Shown here: piece after piece, positions 62,408-64,000 of the stretch
How positions within the stretch are numbered: the stretch's first letter is position 1
How the letters are laid out: each line of letters opens with the position of its first letter
Assembly (NCBI RefSeq): GCF_030164425.1
Contig: NZ_JASNJD010000003.1
Location: forward strand, 1-64,000
Length of the DNA: 64,000 nt
DNA from: Pseudodonghicola flavimaris
GTDB taxonomy: Bacteria > Pseudomonadota > Alphaproteobacteria > Rhodobacterales > Rhodobacteraceae
Direction of reading: 5' to 3'
Notes under the pieces: generated by a model
Databases searched by the model: none
What the model was told of the DNA's origin: nothing
The model's input: only the letters and a program-made list of their open reading frames with translations
Made by a program: the position numbers and the translations under genes

Positions 62408-63295
62408 TCAGGCGGCGGGCGGCGCCGTGCTGCGCGCCTCGCGCCGGAGCCAGGCGATGAAGGCGCGGGCGGCGGGGCGCAGCGGGCCGGGGCGGTGGAC
62501 GATGTGGTATCCCCCGTCGGGCCGGCTCTGGAACAGTTCGACCAGCCGGCCGGCGGCCAGATCGGCCTCGACGAAGAGACGCACGATCAACAGCAGCCCC
62601 TGCCCCTGCCGGGCGCTTTCCAGCGTCAGGTTGCCCGGCAGATGGATGCGGCGGGTGATATCCGGCACCGCCCCTTCGGTCGACAGCCACTGGCTCGCCT
62701 CATTGGTGCCCAGCTCCTCGATCCAGGGCAGATCGGCCAGGTCCTGGGCGCTGTCCACCCGGCGTCCGGCCAGCAGCGCCGGCGCGGCCACCACCGACAG
62801 GGGCGCCGGCAACAGCGGTTCGCTCTCCAGTCCAGGCCAGCCGCCTTCGCCGTGCCGCAGCGCCAGATCAATGCCGCCCGGCTGCAGGTCGACCAGCTGA
62901 GGCGAGGGGTCGACCCGCAGGCTGACATCGGGGTGCTTCTCGGAGAACCCGGCCAGTCGCGGCAGCAGCCAGTAGCCCGCCAGGCTGGGGGTCACGCTGA
63001 CATGCAGCGGCCGGTCGGCGGCCCGGCCGGCCAGGTCCTGCACCGCCGCATGGATCGCCCCGAAGCCCAGCGTCAACGCATCGGCCAGCTGGCGCCCCTC
63101 CGCCGTCAGGGTCAGCCCCCGCCCCGACCGGTCGAACAGCGTCACCCCCAGATGCGCCTCCAGCTGCCGCAGCTGCTGGCTCACCGCCGCATGGCTGACG
63201 TTCAGCGCCGCCCCGGCCTGCTGCAACGTGCCGGTTTCGGCGAAGGCGGCAAAGGCCCGCAGCGCCGCGAGCGGGGGCATCTGCAGCCAGTTCAT
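62408..63295 (-). CDS. GcvA-like LysR family regulator between the cco operons
   Basis: 295 aa from the ATG at 63295 (MNWLQMPPLAALRAF); the frame is open upstream but lacks a ribosome site. The winged helix is residues about 7-45 (LRAFAAFAETGTLQQAGAAL, SHAAVSQQLRQLEAHLGV), and the effector domain follows from about residue 95 (LHVSVTPSLAGYWLLPRLAGF). The GcvA subgroup is likely. The gene is divergent from a 49-aa gene 102 nt away. It lies between ccoG and ccoP. Effector unknown; control of the small gene is the most likely role. Confidence 0.9.
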   Translation of the reverse strand: MNWLQMPPLAALRAFAAFAETGTLQQAGAALNVSHAAVSQQLRQLEAHLGVTLFDRSGRGLTLTAEGRQLADALTLGFGAIHAAVQDLAGRAADRPLHVSVTPSLAGYWLLPRLAGFSEKHPDVSLRVDPSPQLVDLQPGGIDLALRHGEGGWPGLESEPLLPAPLSVVAAPALLAGRRVDSAQDLADLPWIEELGTNEASQWLSTEGAVPDITRRIHLPGNLTLESARQGQGLLLIVRLFVEADLAAGRLVELFQSRPDGGYHIVHRPGPLRPAARAFIAWLRREARSTAPPAA

Positions 63296-63323
63296 CTGAA
63301 ACCCCAGCTTACATATTCGTTTT

Positions 63324-63335
63324 CCATTTGAATGG
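63324..63335. promoter_or_regulatory. CCATT-TG-AATGG palindrome in the second LysR region
   Basis: A 12-bp inverted repeat 28 nt before the LysR start and 62 nt before the 49-aa gene. LysR boxes are often T-N11-A with short dyads, so this is a candidate site for the adjacent LysR protein. The rest of the 101-nt region is unremarkable. Confidence 0.45.
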
Positions 63336-63396
63336 CGCGACTCCCCGTTTCGGCCAAGGATAACAGCAGAGAGGATCACTGGGAAAGGATCATAGG

Positions 63397-63546
63397 ATGC
63401 TGGATATCTTGGCCAAGACTTTCATGACCGCAACCCGCAGCACACCGCCGGATTACCCGGCAGCACGGGAAGAGCGGCGGCGCTGGCTGCCGCAGGGCCA
63501 CTGGTGGTATCGCGCCGGGGAAACCCCGGGCCCGACGCGCCGCTGA
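63397..63546 (+). CDS. 49-aa small protein divergent from a LysR gene
   Basis: ATG at 63397 to TGA at 63546, 49 aa, with AAAGGA about 7 nt before the ATG. The sequence starts with a helix (MLDILAKTFMTATRS), then PPDYPAAREERRRWLPQGHWWYRAGE and a Pro/Arg end, quoted only in part here; it is basic and Trp-rich. I know no function. Similar tiny proteins beside LysR regulators occur in Rhodobacteraceae. It is the second such pair in the window. The RNA end is probably the hairpin at 63586-63620. Confidence 0.6.
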   Translation: MLDILAKTFMTATRSTPPDYPAAREERRRWLPQGHWWYRAGETPGPTRR

Positions 63547-63585
63547 CTGCTGCAGGCTCCGCCCTCAGGATGGAGACAAACGGAT

Positions 63586-63620
63586 CGGGCCCGCCCAGAG
63601 GGGAACTCTGGACGGGCCCG
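63586..63620. terminator. long hairpin between the 49-aa gene and ccoP
   Basis: CGGGCCCG (63586-63593) and CCAGAG (63595-63600) pair with CTCTGG (63606-63611) and CGGGCCCG (63613-63620), with one C-A mismatch and a 5-nt loop. It is 40 nt past the small gene stop. The convergent position suggests a two-way terminator. Confidence 0.62.
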
Positions 63621-63648
63621 TATAATCTGCGTACGATATGTATCTAAT

Positions 63649-63698
63649 CGGCGCCGGCTTTCCAGGAAACGCGCGAACAGATCGAAAAGCCGGCGCCG
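63649..63698 (-). terminator. ccoP terminator candidate
   Basis: CGGCGCCGGCTTT (63649-63661) pairs perfectly with AAAGCCGGCGCCG (63686-63698), a 13-bp stem with a 24-nt loop, 44 nt past the ccoP stop on the minus strand. The arms end in A/T-rich DNA. Confidence 0.62.
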
Positions 63699-63741
63699 TC
63701 CCGCCGGGCCGCAGCAACGGCCCGCAGGAATTCTTCCGGGC

Positions 63742-64000
63742 TTACTCGCCGCCCCCGAGCTGGTGGACGTAGAGCGCCGCAGCACGAATTTCATGCTCGC
63801 TCAGACGCAACCCCCAGGCCGGCATCACGCCGAAACGGGCGTTCACCACCGTCTCCTTGATGGTGTCGTAATCTCCACCATAGAGCCAGATCGCATCGGT
63901 CAGGTTCGGTGCGCCCTGCTCGCGGTCGCCGGTGCCGTCGTCCATGTGACAGGAGGCGCAGTTGTCCGCGAAGACCACCGAGCCCGGCTCGACCATGGTG
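63742..64000 (-). CDS. ccoP: cbb3 cytochrome c oxidase subunit CcoP, C-terminal part
   Basis: Only the last 86 or so codons are in the window; the gene continues beyond 64000. The visible part has the second heme c site CASCH (in [21 protein letters not shown]), then [29 protein letters not shown] (quoted in part), with the axial methionine in VMPAWG. That is the C-terminal cytochrome c domain of CcoP. It takes electrons to CcoO/CcoN. The position upstream of ccoGHIS on the same strand agrees. In most relatives ccoG follows directly. Confidence 0.93.
   Translation of the reverse strand, partial: TMVEPGSVVFADNCASCHMDDGTGDREQGAPNLTDAIWLYGGDYDTIKETVVNARFGVMPAWGLRLSEHEIRAAALYVHQLGGGE

Overview
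The window is a chromosomal segment of a high-GC alphaproteobacterium, most likely a member of the Rhodobacteraceae (Rhodobacter/Paracoccus/Roseobacter relatives). The evidence is the gene content and order: sdhCDAB next to mesaconyl-CoA hydratase and (3S)-malyl-CoA thioesterase of the ethylmalonyl-CoA pathway, then mdh-sucCD-sucA-sucB-MAPEG-lpd; a TIGR02302 giant membrane protein beside lysA; a ccoGHIS cluster; and many tiny conserved proteins typical of this family. No rRNA, tRNA, CRISPR, insertion sequence or prophage was seen. The first ~100 bases are pure G/C homopolymer and look like an assembly artefact.

Region by region. 164-2001 (minus): a fold-III PLP decarboxylase and two small conserved proteins. 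2193-10562: the succinate dehydrogenase operon, with a sulfotransferase-like gene between sdhA and sdhB; a divergent PhaC/PhaZ-like hydrolase; and the mcl2-nnrU-DUF1737-mch operon. 11105-21538: mdh and the suc/lpd genes, with a two-lipoyl-domain SucB. 21650-29252: arylamine N-acetyltransferase, a PPOX flavoprotein, plsC, ftsEX, a zinc-ribbon membrane protein and the TIGR02302 protein. 29302-34465: lysA, an orphan ATP-grasp gene, a DUF2834 protein, an LptM-like lipoprotein, argH and a TlpA thioredoxin. 34776-40908: a secreted VWA/cadherin-like protein, tag, an EAL protein and phaAB. 41015-50094: a LysR/microprotein pair, DUF465, a methyltransferase, DUF2007, polyprenyl synthase, ispE, a TPR protein, ETF-QO, and soxR with its VOC target. 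50308-57692: greA, hemF, an SDR lacking the usual lysine, rsmC, clpS, a HAD hydrolase and a SPOR-tailed D,D-carboxypeptidase. 57777-64000: ccoSIHG, a second LysR/microprotein pair, and the 3' end of ccoP.

How the parts work together: the left third is central carbon and respiratory metabolism (TCA cycle plus acetyl-CoA assimilation). The phaAB genes and the PhaC-like gene connect acetyl-CoA to polyhydroxyalkanoate, and ETF-QO, the SDH anchor subunits and cbb3 oxidase assembly connect it to the quinone pool and low-oxygen respiration.

The most interesting non-coding signal is a pair of TGTGATCACA palindromes spaced exactly 21 bp centre to centre, in front of both sdhC and sucC, which suggests one regulator reading two TCA operons. 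Other signals are a three-copy intergenic element that always follows a stop codon in the sense direction, a PhaR-type site before phaA, a SoxR box between soxR and the VOC gene, an FnrL-type box before ccoG, and two unassigned palindromic operators at 34606-34622 and 37693-37716.
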